From positions 550,347-614,346 of the forward strand of contig NZ_QJRJ01000081.1 of NCBI RefSeq assembly GCF_003254625.1: 64,000 nucleotides of DNA, given 5' to 3'. The translations under genes were made by a program, and so were the position numbers. This document shows positions 8,614-17,992 of the stretch, in pieces. Origin of the DNA: Flavobacterium ginsenosidimutans. Its GTDB lineage: Bacteria; Bacteroidota; Bacteroidia; Flavobacteriales; Flavobacteriaceae. How positions within the stretch are numbered: the stretch's first letter is position 1; the number at the start of each line of letters is the position of its first letter. The notes below the pieces were generated by a model, which saw nothing but the letters and a program-made list of their open reading frames with translations, did no database searches and was not told where the DNA came from.

Positions 8614-9246
8614 ATGAAAATCTTAAACTTATATGCCGGAATTGGAGGCAACAGGAAAAGCTGGACAGCCGTATCAGTGACGGCTGTGGAGCTGGATCCT
8701 TTGCTGGCTGCGATATATGCACAGAGATTTCCTGATGATACAGTGATAGTTGCCGATGCGCATCAGTATCTTTTAGACCATTTCAATGAATTTGATTTTA
8801 TCTGGTCTTCTCCGCCATGCCAGTCACATTCTTCTTTCAGGCACAATATATGCGTGAGATTTAGAGGCACTGTCCCAGTCTACCCTGATATGCGGCTTTA
8901 TCAGGAAATACTGTTTCTAAAGCATAACGCCTTGTGCTTCTGGGCAGTTGAGAATGTCAAGCCTTATTATAAGCCTCTTATTGAGCCGGATGCAGTGCTG
9001 CATCGTCATCTTTTCTGGTCAAATTTCACGATACATGCAGCTGATGCCCTTTCAGAAATAAAGATCAGATATGCCCAGATACCCGAACTTGAAAAAGTTT
9101 TAGGATTCAGCCTCAAGGAATTCAAGCTAAAGAATAGAAGACAGATTCTTCGCAACTGCGTGAGTCCGCAGCTTGGACTCCATATCCTAAAAATGGCAAA
9201 AGCGGCAGATGCGGGCAGCGGTAATCGTTTAGCTGTAAAACAGTAG
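8614..9246 (+). CDS. Compact C5-cytosine DNA methyltransferase-like protein
   Basis: This 210-residue protein carries the order of C5-methyltransferase motifs: an SAM-binding motif I (NLYAGIGGN, 5-13), an acidic residue E26 after strand 2, the motif IV loop SSPPCQSHS with catalytic C69, the ENV of motif VI at 113-115, and a motif X-like NCVSPQLG at 181-188. It is far shorter than typical enzymes (over 300 residues), and the target-recognition part between about 120 and 175 is very small. It may protect incoming element DNA, or it may be a reduced form with altered specificity. It sits inside the tra operon, 30 bases after TraF and 16 before TraG. Confidence 0.75.
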   Translation: MKILNLYAGIGGNRKSWTAVSVTAVELDPLLAAIYAQRFPDDTVIVADAHQYLLDHFNEFDFIWSSPPCQSHSSFRHNICVRFRGTVPVYPDMRLYQEILFLKHNALCFWAVENVKPYYKPLIEPDAVLHRHLFWSNFTIHAADALSEIKIRYAQIPELEKVLGFSLKEFKLKNRRQILRNCVSPQLGLHILKMAKAADAGSGNRLAVKQ

Positions 9247-9262
9247 GTAAAATACATTAAAG

Positions 9263-11731
9263 ATGAAAAAGGAGATGAAGGAAATGCTGCCGATTATGGC
9301 AGTGGAGCATGACTGCATATTATCAAAACAGGGGGATGCAACAATAGTTTTTAAAGCGGAACTGCCTGAGATTTTCACATTGTCGGATCAGGAGTACGAA
9401 GCTTTCCACCAGTCCTGGATTAAAGCGATAAAGGTGCTCCCCAAGTTCTGCGTCTTCCATAAGCAGGACTGGTTTTTAGAGAGTGCCTATAAAGCTGATT
9501 TTTCAGGCGGTGGGGACAGTTTTCTGGCAAGAAGCAGCGAGCGTTTTTTTAATGAGAGGCCATTTCTGGACCATTGCTGCTATATCATGCTCACCAAGAA
9601 GCCGCAGGGCAGAAGGAATGCAACATCATTGTTTTCCAGTCTGCTCAGGGGCTCCATAGTTCCTGAAGAGGCTTTAAAGCCGCAGCTGCTGCAGGATTTT
9701 ATCGATGTATGCGGGCAGTTTAAAAGGATTATGGAAGACAGCGGGTTTGTTAAGCTTATTCGTTTGAAGAATGATTCGCTTAGAAGCCAGAGCAGAAGGA
9801 TCGGGCTGGTGGAAAAGTACTGTTTTTTATCTGAAGCGGAAGATTCATCTGTTTTTAGCGATATCAGCTTTAATGATGGGATTGCGGTTGGAGATAAGCG
9901 CTGCCAGCTTTTTACGCTTGGCGATGCGGCCGACCTGCCTGGGCTCTGCGGCTCTCGGATCAATTATGACCGCTACTCTACAGATAAGACCAAATTCAGC
10001 ATAGGATTTGCCTCAACATTGGGACAGCTCTTATCCTGCAACCATATCTACAATCAGTATCTCTTTATTGAGGATGCGCAGAAGACGATCCAGAAGCTGG
10101 AGAGCAAAAGGCTTCGGCTGCAGTCCCTGTCGGCTTACAGCAGGGAAAATTTAATAGCAAGGGATGCCACAAATGATTTTCTGAACGAGGCGGTCTCCCA
10201 GCAGAGGCTTCCTGTGAAGGCGCATTTCAATGTTCTGGCATGGAGCGCTGACAGGGAAGAGCTGAAAGATATTAAAAACAAGGTGTCGTCAGCTCTGGCT
10301 CAGATGGATGCCGCCGCAAAACAGGAGACTGTGGGAGCGCCTCAGATCTATTGGGCCGGCATGCCTGGAAATGCGGCAGACTTTCCGATGAATGATGCCT
10401 TTGACACCTTCACCGAGCAGGCAGTCTGCTTTCTGAATATGGAAACAGCCTATAAGAGTTCGCTCAGTCCTGTCGGGATAAGGCTGGGAGACCGTCTGAC
10501 AGGAAAGCCCGTGCATGTGGATATCAGCGATGAGCCTGTCAGGATGGGAATCTGCACCAACAGGAACAAGTTCATACTTGGGCCTTCGGGAAGCGGCAAG
10601 TCGTTTTTCACCAACCATATGGTGAGAAGCTACTACGAGCAGGGAACCCATATTGTGCTGGTGGATGTCGGGCATAGCTACAGGGGCTTATGCGATATGG
10701 TCGGCGGCTATTATTTCACCTATGATGAGAAGAATCCGATCCGGTTTAATCCGTTTTATATTTCAGAAGGGGATAATCTGGATACCGAGAAAAAGGAAAG
10801 CATCAAAACGCTTCTGCTGGCTCTGTGGAAGAAAGATGACGAAACTTTCAACAGGAGCGAGTATGTGGCGCTTTCCAACGCCCTGCAGCTGTATTATGGA
10901 AAGCTGGAAATCCATTCTGATATTTTTCCGTGTTTTAACAGCTTCTATGAGTTTTTGAAGGATGATTTTGTTTCCATTCTGGAAGATGATAAAGTGAAAG
11001 AGAAAGATTTTGATGTGAACAATTTTCTATATGTACTGCGTCCCTACTACAGGGGAGGCGAGTTTGACTATCTATTGAATGCAACAGAGAATCTGGAGCT
11101 TCTAAAGGAAAGATTCATTGTATTTGAGCTTGACAATATCAAAGACCATCCGATTCTTTTTCCAGTGGTGACAATCATTATCATGGAAGTGTTCATCAGC
11201 AAGATGAGAAAGCTCAAAGGCATCCGAAAAATGATCCTCATTGAAGAAGCTTGGAAAGCTATAGCTAAGGAAGGTATGGCAGAATATATCAAGTATCTCT
11301 TTAAGACTGTCCGCAAGTTTTTTGGGGAAGCTATAGTAGTCACGCAGGAAGTTGAGGATATCATTTCATCTCCTGTTGTAAAGCAGGCCATTATCAACAA
11401 CAGCGACTGTAAGATCCTTCTGGATCAGAGCAAATACCAGAATAAGTTTGACCAGATACAGGAGCTGCTTGGTCTTACGGAGAAAGAGAAAGCCCTTGTG
11501 CTTTCGGTCAATAAAGCCAATGATCCGGATAGGAAATATAAGGAAGTCTTTATTTCTCTTGGCGGGATGCTTTCAAAAGTATACAGGACAGAGGTTTCAT
11601 TGGAGGAATATCTTGCCTATACCACAGAGGAAAGCGAGAAGGTGAAAATGAATGCCTATGCGAAAAAGTTTGGAGGGGACATCAGAAAAGGAATTGCTGC
11701 AATGGCTCAGGACATTAGAAACGGAAATTAA
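9263..11731 (+). CDS. traG: Conjugation ATPase TraG (VirB4 family)
   Basis: This is the motor ATPase of the type IV secretion apparatus, at 822 residues close to the usual length for Bacteroidetes TraG. The N-terminal half is the TraG/VirB4 assembly domain. The C-terminal half is a RecA-like ATPase with Walker A GPSGSGKS at 440-447 and Walker B MILIEEAW at 657-664. The conserved late segment VTQEVEDIISSPV is present. The frame is intact, which argues that this part of the operon has not been inactive for long. It would act at the inner membrane with TraF and TraJ. Confidence 0.93.
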   Translation: MKKEMKEMLPIMAVEHDCILSKQGDATIVFKAELPEIFTLSDQEYEAFHQSWIKAIKVLPKFCVFHKQDWFLESAYKADFSGGGDSFLARSSERFFNERPFLDHCCYIMLTKKPQGRRNATSLFSSLLRGSIVPEEALKPQLLQDFIDVCGQFKRIMEDSGFVKLIRLKNDSLRSQSRRIGLVEKYCFLSEAEDSSVFSDISFNDGIAVGDKRCQLFTLGDAADLPGLCGSRINYDRYSTDKTKFSIGFASTLGQLLSCNHIYNQYLFIEDAQKTIQKLESKRLRLQSLSAYSRENLIARDATNDFLNEAVSQQRLPVKAHFNVLAWSADREELKDIKNKVSSALAQMDAAAKQETVGAPQIYWAGMPGNAADFPMNDAFDTFTEQAVCFLNMETAYKSSLSPVGIRLGDRLTGKPVHVDISDEPVRMGICTNRNKFILGPSGSGKSFFTNHMVRSYYEQGTHIVLVDVGHSYRGLCDMVGGYYFTYDEKNPIRFNPFYISEGDNLDTEKKESIKTLLLALWKKDDETFNRSEYVALSNALQLYYGKLEIHSDIFPCFNSFYEFLKDDFVSILEDDKVKEKDFDVNNFLYVLRPYYRGGEFDYLLNATENLELLKERFIVFELDNIKDHPILFPVVTIIIMEVFISKMRKLKGIRKMILIEEAWKAIAKEGMAEYIKYLFKTVRKFFGEAIVVTQEVEDIISSPVVKQAIINNSDCKILLDQSKYQNKFDQIQELLGLTEKEKALVLSVNKANDPDRKYKEVFISLGGMLSKVYRTEVSLEEYLAYTTEESEKVKMNAYAKKFGGDIRKGIAAMAQDIRNGN

Positions 11732-11744
11732 ATGAAAAGGACAA

Positions 11745-12428
11745 ATGAAAAAGAAATTAGTTGCCTGCATGGTCTGCCTGCTGCTGATCAGCAGTCCGGC
11801 AAGACCTGCAGAAAGAGTGGCCGCGCTGCCGATACTGGAGATTGTGAAAGCGGTTACCAAAAAAGTAATCAAAGCGATTGATCTGAGAATCCAGAGGCTG
11901 CAGAATAAAACCATCTGGCTTCAGAATGCGCAGAAGCAGGCAGAGAATGTCCTTTCAAAATTAAAGCTTGATGAGATTTCAGAATGGACACAGAAGCAGA
12001 AAGACCTATACAAAGGCTATTATGAGGAACTGGGTAAGGTAAAATCAATTATCACCTATTACCAGAGGATAAGGGAAATAGCCAAAAAACAGTCCAGACT
12101 GGTTAAGGAATATGAAAGGGCCTGGAATCTTTTCAGGCAGGATCCCCATTTTAAAGACAGCGAAATCCAGTATATGGAGCGGGTCTATTCAGGCATTATG
12201 GAAGAAAGCCTTAAGAATATCGACCAGATTTTTTTGATTCTGGATTCTTTTACCACCCAGATGAGCGATCTCAAACGTCTTGAAATCATCAATAAGGCTG
12301 CGGATCAGATTGATGCCAATTACGATGACCTTACCATGTTTAACCAGCAGAACATTCTGCTGAGTCTCCAGAGGGCCAAAACGGAAGCAGATGTAAAACA
12401 GGTAAAACAATTTTACGGAATACCATAA
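11745..12428 (+). CDS. traI: TraI-like conjugation protein, first of three paralogues
   Basis: This 227-residue secreted or periplasmic protein has a signal peptide (about 1-22) and is then almost wholly helical and charged. It matches the position and character of Bacteroidetes TraI, after TraG and before TraJ. Its C-terminal half (YMERVYSGIMEESLKNID, later NILLSLQRAK) recurs in the next two genes. The N-terminal half differs from theirs. By position it could serve the VirB5-like role of a minor pilus component; that is inference. It is spaced 13 bases from both neighbours. Confidence 0.7.
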   Translation: MKKKLVACMVCLLLISSPARPAERVAALPILEIVKAVTKKVIKAIDLRIQRLQNKTIWLQNAQKQAENVLSKLKLDEISEWTQKQKDLYKGYYEELGKVKSIITYYQRIREIAKKQSRLVKEYERAWNLFRQDPHFKDSEIQYMERVYSGIMEESLKNIDQIFLILDSFTTQMSDLKRLEIINKAADQIDANYDDLTMFNQQNILLSLQRAKTEADVKQVKQFYGIP

Positions 12429-12441
12429 TCCAATAAAAAAC

Positions 12442-13056
12442 ATGAAAAAGATAACTGTAATTCTAATAGTGCTATGTGTTTTCAACCATAGTATGATTGG
12501 GCAGGCAAAGCAGAGAAAGGAACTGCTGCTTCAGATTGCGGCGCTTAAGGTCTATATTGACTATGCGAAGAAAGGGTATTCGGCCGTATCCAAAGGGCTG
12601 AATTTTATAGGGGATGCCAAGAGGGGCGAGGTGAACCTTCATGGCGATTATTTTGCATCGCTTCTGAAAATAAATCCAAAAGTCAGGGATTATTATAAAA
12701 CAGCTGAAATTATTTCAATGCATCTTCAAATCATCAAAATCTATAAAAAGGCTCTTGCCGAACTAAAGGGAACGGATCTGTTTCATGGAGATGAACTGGA
12801 TTATATAGAACGCTCCTTTAAAAGGCTTCTTGAGAACGGCAGCAGGACACTGGATGAACTGCTGGCTGTTACTGCTGATTCAAAACTGGAACTGAAAGAT
12901 GACCAGAGGATCCAGCGCATTGATGCGCTGCACAGTACAATGCTGGAAGATTATAATTTCTGCATTTCTTTCAGCAGGGAAGCCAAACTGCTTTCACTCT
13001 CAAAAGCAGGCGAGAAAAAAGATTCTAAAGATTTAGATATTATCTACGGACTATAA
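12442..13056 (+). CDS. TraI-like paralogue 2
   Basis: This 204-residue protein has a signal peptide (about 1-20, ending near SMIGQA) and a helical body. Segments such as YAKKGYSAVSKGLNFI and INPKVRDYYK align with the following gene, and YIERSFKRLLENGSRTLDEL aligns with both neighbours. No enzyme motif is visible. It is probably a periplasmic or surface-exposed part of the transfer apparatus, arising by tandem duplication. Confidence 0.6.
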   Translation: MKKITVILIVLCVFNHSMIGQAKQRKELLLQIAALKVYIDYAKKGYSAVSKGLNFIGDAKRGEVNLHGDYFASLLKINPKVRDYYKTAEIISMHLQIIKIYKKALAELKGTDLFHGDELDYIERSFKRLLENGSRTLDELLAVTADSKLELKDDQRIQRIDALHSTMLEDYNFCISFSREAKLLSLSKAGEKKDSKDLDIIYGL

Positions 13057-13068
13057 AAATTAGCAGAG

Positions 13069-13704
13069 ATGAAAAAGATGGCGATTATAGTACTGCTGGT
13101 TTTTCTGGGCCTGGTTCCTTATCGCACGAGAGGCCAGTCAGCAGAAATTCAGCAGCTGATCTTAAATATTGAAAAACTCTCCCAGTTCAAAAAGATTCTC
13201 AGTGACATGAAAAAGGGATACGAGCTGCTCTCGGGAGGCTATAAGACAGTTAAAGATATGACGGAAGGAAACTTCAGCCTTCATAAAACTTTTCTGGATG
13301 GCCTGATGCAGGTCAGCCCTGCAGTTAAGAACTACAAAAGGGTGGGGGATATTGCCAATTTTCAGATTCTTTTAATGAAAGAGAGCAGAAAAGGGCTTTC
13401 CAGATTTATAGAATGCGAGAGCTTCAGCGCGCAGGAAATTGCCTATTTCGAAAAGGTTTACGGGAATCTTTTGAGCCAGAGCCTGAGAAATCTTGACGAG
13501 CTGGCCACTGTGATCACTGCCGATAAGCTTAGGATGTCGGATGATGAAAGGCTTGAGGCTGTCGATGCTATCTATCTGGAGATGCAGGACAGACTGCTGT
13601 TTCTGCGAAGCTTTAATAGAGAATCAAGCGTCTTGGCGCTGCAGCGGGCTAAAGAAACCAAAGACGCATATGCATCGAAAGAACTTCAGAACTTAAAAAA
13701 TTAA
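13069..13704 (+). CDS. TraI-like paralogue 3
   Basis: This 211-residue protein has a signal peptide (about 1-23, ending near RTRGQS). MKKGYELLSGGYKTVKDM, VSPAVKNYKR and YFEKVYGNLLSQSLRNLDEL match paralogue 2. The tail VLALQRAKETKD matches the first TraI gene. It ends one base before the GTG that opens the TraJ frame, so the reading is tightly coupled. The function is inferred only from context. Confidence 0.6.
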   Translation: MKKMAIIVLLVFLGLVPYRTRGQSAEIQQLILNIEKLSQFKKILSDMKKGYELLSGGYKTVKDMTEGNFSLHKTFLDGLMQVSPAVKNYKRVGDIANFQILLMKESRKGLSRFIECESFSAQEIAYFEKVYGNLLSQSLRNLDELATVITADKLRMSDDERLEAVDAIYLEMQDRLLFLRSFNRESSVLALQRAKETKDAYASKELQNLKN

Positions 13705-13705
13705 T

Positions 13706-14911
13706 GTGATGGACATCTATAAATCTTTAAAGGGAGCGCTGTTTTTAAATGCCTCATTGCTGATGCCTTTTGCGGGTCAGGCTCAGGGGCTGGGAGATGA
13801 TATGCAGAGCCTGCACTCCGTATTGGAGAGGCTGTATGATGAGATGATGCCGCTATGCGGCAATCTTCTGGCAGTCGGGCAGGGGATAGCAGGGTTTGGA
13901 ACGATCTGGTACATAGCTTCCCGAGTCTGGCGCCAAATTGCAAACGCAGAGCCCATCGATTTTTATCCGCTGTTCCGTCCTTTTGTGATCGGATTCTGCA
14001 TTATGATATTTCCATCAGTGCTGGCCCTGATCAACGGGGTGATGAAACCCACTGTAACGGCTACCGCCGCAATGGTCACCGGTTCCAATAATGCTGTTGC
14101 GGTGCTGCTGAAGGAAAAGGAAAAAGCGGTCAGGGAAACGGATCCCTGGAAAATGTATGTTGGGGTATCAGGTGCTGGAGATCGCGACAGATGGTATAAA
14201 TACACCCATGATGAAGATCCTTCGGATGAGGGCATGCTTGCCGGTATAGGGAATGATGTGAAATTCGCGATGGAAAAAGCTTCCTACAGCTTCAGAAACT
14301 CTGTTAAGGAATGGATGAGCGAAGTATTGAGGGTATTATTCGAGGCGGCCGCCCTATGCATTGATACGCTCAGAACTTTTCAGCTGGTAGTGCTATCCAT
14401 TCTGGGGCCTCTCGTATTTGGAATCGCCGTTTTTGACGGGTTCCAGCATACCCTCACTGTCTGGCTGGCAAGATACATCAACATATACCTCTGGCTCCCT
14501 GTTGCCAATATTTTTGGAAGCATCATCGGAAAAATCCAGGAACTGATGCTGAGGCTGGATCTGTCTCAGGTGCAGTCGACGGGAGACACCTTTTTCAGCA
14601 GGACCGATATGGCTTATCTCATCTTTATGATTATCGGCATTATAGGATATTTTACAGTTCCATCGGTGGCCAACTATATCGTCCATGCGGCTGGAGGAGG
14701 CGCTTTAGGCCAGAAAGTGACGGGTCTGCTGGGCAGTTCTGCAAGTTCGGCTGTTTCCAAAACATCCCTTGGAGCGGGTATGGCCATGGATGCTATGGGC
14801 AATGCGGCAGGAAGGATGTCCCAGAGCATGCCAGCATCTTCGGCGGGTTCGCCCTATTTTGAAGAGAAAGGAAATTATATGGGCGATAAGCTGAAAGGAA
14901 ACTCAAAGTAA
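13706..14911 (+). CDS. traJ: Conjugative transposon protein TraJ (VirB6-like)
   Basis: This 401-residue polytopic inner-membrane protein has about six hydrophobic segments, with clear ones near residues 50-75, 88-112, 215-245, 255-275 and 305-330. It corresponds to TraJ, the VirB6-like channel scaffold. The tail after about 340 is Gly/Ser/Ala-rich and soluble, as in homologues. The frame opens with GTG at 13706, then ATG at 13709; the ATG is the likelier start because MDIYKSLKGALF begins the signal-like segment. Confidence 0.85.
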   Translation: MMDIYKSLKGALFLNASLLMPFAGQAQGLGDDMQSLHSVLERLYDEMMPLCGNLLAVGQGIAGFGTIWYIASRVWRQIANAEPIDFYPLFRPFVIGFCIMIFPSVLALINGVMKPTVTATAAMVTGSNNAVAVLLKEKEKAVRETDPWKMYVGVSGAGDRDRWYKYTHDEDPSDEGMLAGIGNDVKFAMEKASYSFRNSVKEWMSEVLRVLFEAAALCIDTLRTFQLVVLSILGPLVFGIAVFDGFQHTLTVWLARYINIYLWLPVANIFGSIIGKIQELMLRLDLSQVQSTGDTFFSRTDMAYLIFMIIGIIGYFTVPSVANYIVHAAGGGALGQKVTGLLGSSASSAVSKTSLGAGMAMDAMGNAAGRMSQSMPASSAGSPYFEEKGNYMGDKLKGNSK

Positions 14912-14928
14912 TCTAAAAATAGCGGGGC

Positions 14929-15549
14929 ATGTTTACCAAAATGAAAAATATAGATACGGCATTCCGATATGTCAGGGGATTTACCATGCTGGTTATCATA
15001 GGGTGCGTTATCATCTGCTGCTATACGCTCTACAGAAGCTTTGGGTCTGTGGCACAGATGCAGGACAGAGTCTATATACTGGCCAACGGCAAGGCTTTGG
15101 AGGCCTATGCATCAGAGCGGAAAGATAATGTGCCGGTTGAAGCGAGGGATCATGTAAAAACCTTCCATAAGCTTTTCTTTACCCTTGATCCCGATGACAA
15201 GGTGATTAAAACAAATATCACTAAAGCGCTCTATTTGGCAGATGACAGCGCTAAACGCATTTATGATGACCTGAAAGAGAATAATTTTTATTCCGGCATC
15301 ATATCGGGAAACATAAGCCAGACTATCCAGATTGATAGCGTGAGCATCGATGTCACGGAATATCCCTACCGTTTTAAATGCTATGCGAGACAGAACATTA
15401 TCCGAACTACCAGCATTCTGAAAAGAAGCCTGCTTACCGAAGGAGCCCTGCGCAATGTGTCAAGAAGCGACAACAATCCGCATGGTTTTCTTATCGAGCG
15501 GTTTAATACGGTTGAAAATAAGGATCTCTCGGCTGAAGCCAGAAAATAG
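14929..15549 (+). CDS. traK: Conjugative transposon protein TraK (VirB8-like)
   Basis: This 206-residue bitopic inner-membrane protein has a short cytoplasmic tail, one membrane segment at about 19-37 (MLVIIGCVIICCYTLY) and a periplasmic domain. The motif YRSFGSVAQMQDRVYILANG just after the membrane is characteristic of Bacteroidetes TraK. It bridges inner and outer membrane parts of the transfer channel. The frame is intact, and it is followed after six bases by the disrupted TraL gene. Confidence 0.88.
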   Translation: MFTKMKNIDTAFRYVRGFTMLVIIGCVIICCYTLYRSFGSVAQMQDRVYILANGKALEAYASERKDNVPVEARDHVKTFHKLFFTLDPDDKVIKTNITKALYLADDSAKRIYDDLKENNFYSGIISGNISQTIQIDSVSIDVTEYPYRFKCYARQNIIRTTSILKRSLLTEGALRNVSRSDNNPHGFLIERFNTVENKDLSAEARK

Positions 15550-15555
15550 AATTGC

Positions 15556-15819
15556 ATGAAGGCCTTATTTAAAAGACAGACTGAGTCTTTTGCATATCAC
15601 AGGCATTACCTGCTGGCGCAGAAAAGATGGGCAGATGAAATGCAGAGGCTCACCGGTGGCCTTTCAAGGAGACAACGGATCTGAGCTCTGCTGCTATTTA
15701 CGGTTTTGGCATCAGGCTTTTTAATCTATAGCCTGTATAGGTCATTTAATACAGAAGATGAGGCTTCTGCAGATTTAATAGACGCTTCAAAAATTAAGAC
15801 AATCAACTTAAAAAAGTAA
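15556..15819 (+). pseudogene. traL: TraL-like gene interrupted by an in-frame TGA
   Basis: The frame starts with ATG at 15556 and would encode 87 residues, ending at TAA 15817-15819. Codon 43 (15682-15684) is TGA. The first 42 residues are a basic cytoplasmic part (KRWADEMQRLTGG, then SRRQRI). After the TGA the same frame continues with the membrane segment ALLLFTVLASGFLIYSLYRSF and a polar tail. Size, topology and position between TraK and TraM fit TraL. No frameshift is needed: one base change would restore it. Premature stopping would remove the only membrane segment. Sequencing error and TGA readthrough are the alternatives. Confidence 0.8.
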
Positions 15820-15823
15820 AACG

Positions 15824-17116
15824 ATGCAAGAGAAAACATTATCTCCAAAAGAATCAAAAAAGAGAAAGATGCTTCTAGTGCTGCCTCTTATTACACTTCC
15901 ATTTCTAACATTCTTATTCTACTCGTTAGGAGGAGGACTTATGGAAGCCAAAACTGTAGGGAATGATGAAAAGAAGGGATTTAATTTCAATCTGCCCCTG
16001 CCTAAATTTAATGAGGACTCAGCGCTGGATAAGATGGGCTATTATGATCAGGCGGCACTTGATTCCATAAAGCTGCGCGAGCAGATAAAAAAAGATCCTA
16101 ATTATTCTGAAGGTAAAGCCTCAGAAGATAAGGTAAATTCTTTTTCGGCAGATGATTTTGAATCCCGCATTCTTCCAAAAAACAGAACGGCTTTTAATTC
16201 ACTGTCTTTTCAGGACCGAAGCCAGCAGAAAGTTTATGAGAAGCTCAGGGCTCTTGAAAAAGCAGTCAGCCAGCCTACTGTTGCTGCTTCGGGTTATGGA
16301 CAGGACATGAGGGAATTTGAAAATTACGGCCTGTCTGGGGAATCGGATGGGATTAAAAAGCTCGAAGGGCTTATGTCCGCGATGAGCGCACCGCAGGAAG
16401 CTGATCCAGAGCTTCAGCAGCTTGGCGGCATGCTGGAGAATATCTTAGACATACAGCATCCGCAGCGGGTGCAGGAAAGGCTTAAAGAGTCTTCCGAAAG
16501 CAAAAAAGGCAGGATATTTTCCGTACAGAAAAAGGGGGCAGAGAACATTATCAGCTCGCTGGAGCAGAAGGCCGATATTCAGAGCTATCTAAAAAGCAAT
16601 GCATTTTATCCGCTGGACGAAGAACCGTCCGCTGAGGAAGTGCAGAACTCTATTGAAGCTGCCGTCCATCAGACCCAGACAATTGTTAACGGCTCGGTGG
16701 TTAAGCTAAGGCTTTCGCATGATATTTATCTGCAGGGAACAGCCATACCCAAGAATACTTTTCTGTATGGAATAGCCGCCTTAAAAGGAGAGAGGCTTGA
16801 GGTAAAGATTGCCAATATACAGTACAATAATTCAATTTTTCCAGTGGATCTGGCTGTTTATGATGTTGATGGCATTGATGGCATCTATATACCCGGAGCG
16901 ATCAGCAGGGATGTGGCTAAAGCATCCGCCGATCGCTCGATCCAGACTCTGGGGCTAACAGGAATAGCTGATTCCTGGGGAGCGCAGGCAGCAGGAATGG
17001 GAATCGAGGCGGCTAAAAGTTTGATTGGCAAGAAGGTTAAACTCATAAAAGTGGTGGTGAAAGCGGGCTATAGGGTCCTGCTCTATGATGAGAAACAGAA
17101 GAATATAAAACCTTAA
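15824..17116 (+). CDS. traM: Conjugative transposon protein TraM (VirB10-like)
   Basis: This 430-residue protein has one membrane segment near 15-38 (MLLVLPLITLPFLTFLFYSLGGG), a long flexible periplasmic linker with Gln/Glu-rich stretches (about 60-265), and a C-terminal beta-rich domain from about 280 (VNGSVVKLRL, GTAIPKNTFLYG, GIYIPGAISRD). This is the TraM arrangement, equivalent to VirB10, linking the inner-membrane platform to the outer-membrane TraN ring. It starts 4 bases after the TraL stop. Confidence 0.9.
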   Translation: MQEKTLSPKESKKRKMLLVLPLITLPFLTFLFYSLGGGLMEAKTVGNDEKKGFNFNLPLPKFNEDSALDKMGYYDQAALDSIKLREQIKKDPNYSEGKASEDKVNSFSADDFESRILPKNRTAFNSLSFQDRSQQKVYEKLRALEKAVSQPTVAASGYGQDMREFENYGLSGESDGIKKLEGLMSAMSAPQEADPELQQLGGMLENILDIQHPQRVQERLKESSESKKGRIFSVQKKGAENIISSLEQKADIQSYLKSNAFYPLDEEPSAEEVQNSIEAAVHQTQTIVNGSVVKLRLSHDIYLQGTAIPKNTFLYGIAALKGERLEVKIANIQYNNSIFPVDLAVYDVDGIDGIYIPGAISRDVAKASADRSIQTLGLTGIADSWGAQAAGMGIEAAKSLIGKKVKLIKVVVKAGYRVLLYDEKQKNIKP

Positions 17117-17128
17117 AGAATTGAAAAA

Positions 17129-17992
17129 ATGAAAAAAATAAAGCATCTGCTTTTAATTGGATGGCTGCTGATCTGCAGCTGCGCCTATCCGCAGCCGGCA
17201 GCAAAAGAAACGGTCTTCTATGAAGATAATTACAGCAATCTTCAGATTGGGTTTTCCAAAACAACAAGCATTGTTTTTCCTTATGCCATTAAGAGCATCG
17301 ACAAAGGAAGTTCAGATGTGCTGGTGCAGAAAGCCAAAGGGGTGGAGAATATACTGCTGGTAAAGGCAGCCAAGCAGTATTTTTTCCAGACTAATCTAAC
17401 AATAGTGACTTCAGATGGGAGACTGTACGTATTTGTGCTGAATTACGATGAAGACTGTCCGGACTTAAGCATTAAAGCTGAAAATGCAGTTGCAGCCAGT
17501 AAAGATATACTGTTTTCATTGGAGAACGAGAACCAGAAGAAAATAGAGCAGCTCGCATCACTTGCCTTATCAAAGAAGAAAAAGACGGGCGGTTTAAAAA
17601 AGTCAAAGTTCCGGATCAGCCTGGAGGTAAACGGCATTTTTATCCATCAGGATGTTCTGTATTTAAGGGTAGTATTCGAAAACAGATCCAAAATTAACTA
17701 CGATATAGACCAGCTTCGCTTCTTTATCAGAGACCAGAGAAAATCAAAACGCACGGCATCTCAGGAAATAGAACTGCAGCCATTGTACAGCACCTCTTCA
17801 TCTTCTGTTGTTCCTTATAAGTCTGAAGTGGTTAAGGTCTTTGCGCTGGAGAAGTTTACCATCCCTGAGAATAAATATCTGACGCTTCAGATGATTGAAA
17901 AAAATGGAGGCAGGCATTTGGAAGTTGATATTAATGATAATCTGACCGATAAAGTGTTTCCAATTGGCGAATCCAGCATCACTTCCAATTAA
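17129..17992 (+). CDS. traN: Conjugative transposon protein TraN (VirB9-like, DUF4138)
   Basis: This 287-residue exported protein has a signal peptide at about 1-22 containing CSCAYPQ, so lipidation is possible. The body is beta-rich with the conserved pieces KTTSIVFPYAIKSIDKGS, YDIDQLRFFIRDQRKSKR and the late KYLTLQMIEKNGGRHL, all typical of TraN. It forms the outer-membrane collar with TraM. Its TAA is followed immediately by the ATG of the next gene. Confidence 0.9.
   Translation: MKKIKHLLLIGWLLICSCAYPQPAAKETVFYEDNYSNLQIGFSKTTSIVFPYAIKSIDKGSSDVLVQKAKGVENILLVKAAKQYFFQTNLTIVTSDGRLYVFVLNYDEDCPDLSIKAENAVAASKDILFSLENENQKKIEQLASLALSKKKKTGGLKKSKFRISLEVNGIFIHQDVLYLRVVFENRSKINYDIDQLRFFIRDQRKSKRTASQEIELQPLYSTSSSSVVPYKSEVVKVFALEKFTIPENKYLTLQMIEKNGGRHLEVDINDNLTDKVFPIGESSITSN

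Noticed and set aside
15556..15819. Reassignment of TGA to an amino acid
   Set aside because: Nothing else supports it: other genes in the window use TGA as a normal stop (for example the Csp-side DUF2867 SDR and TraF neighbours). A point mutation or sequencing error is simpler.
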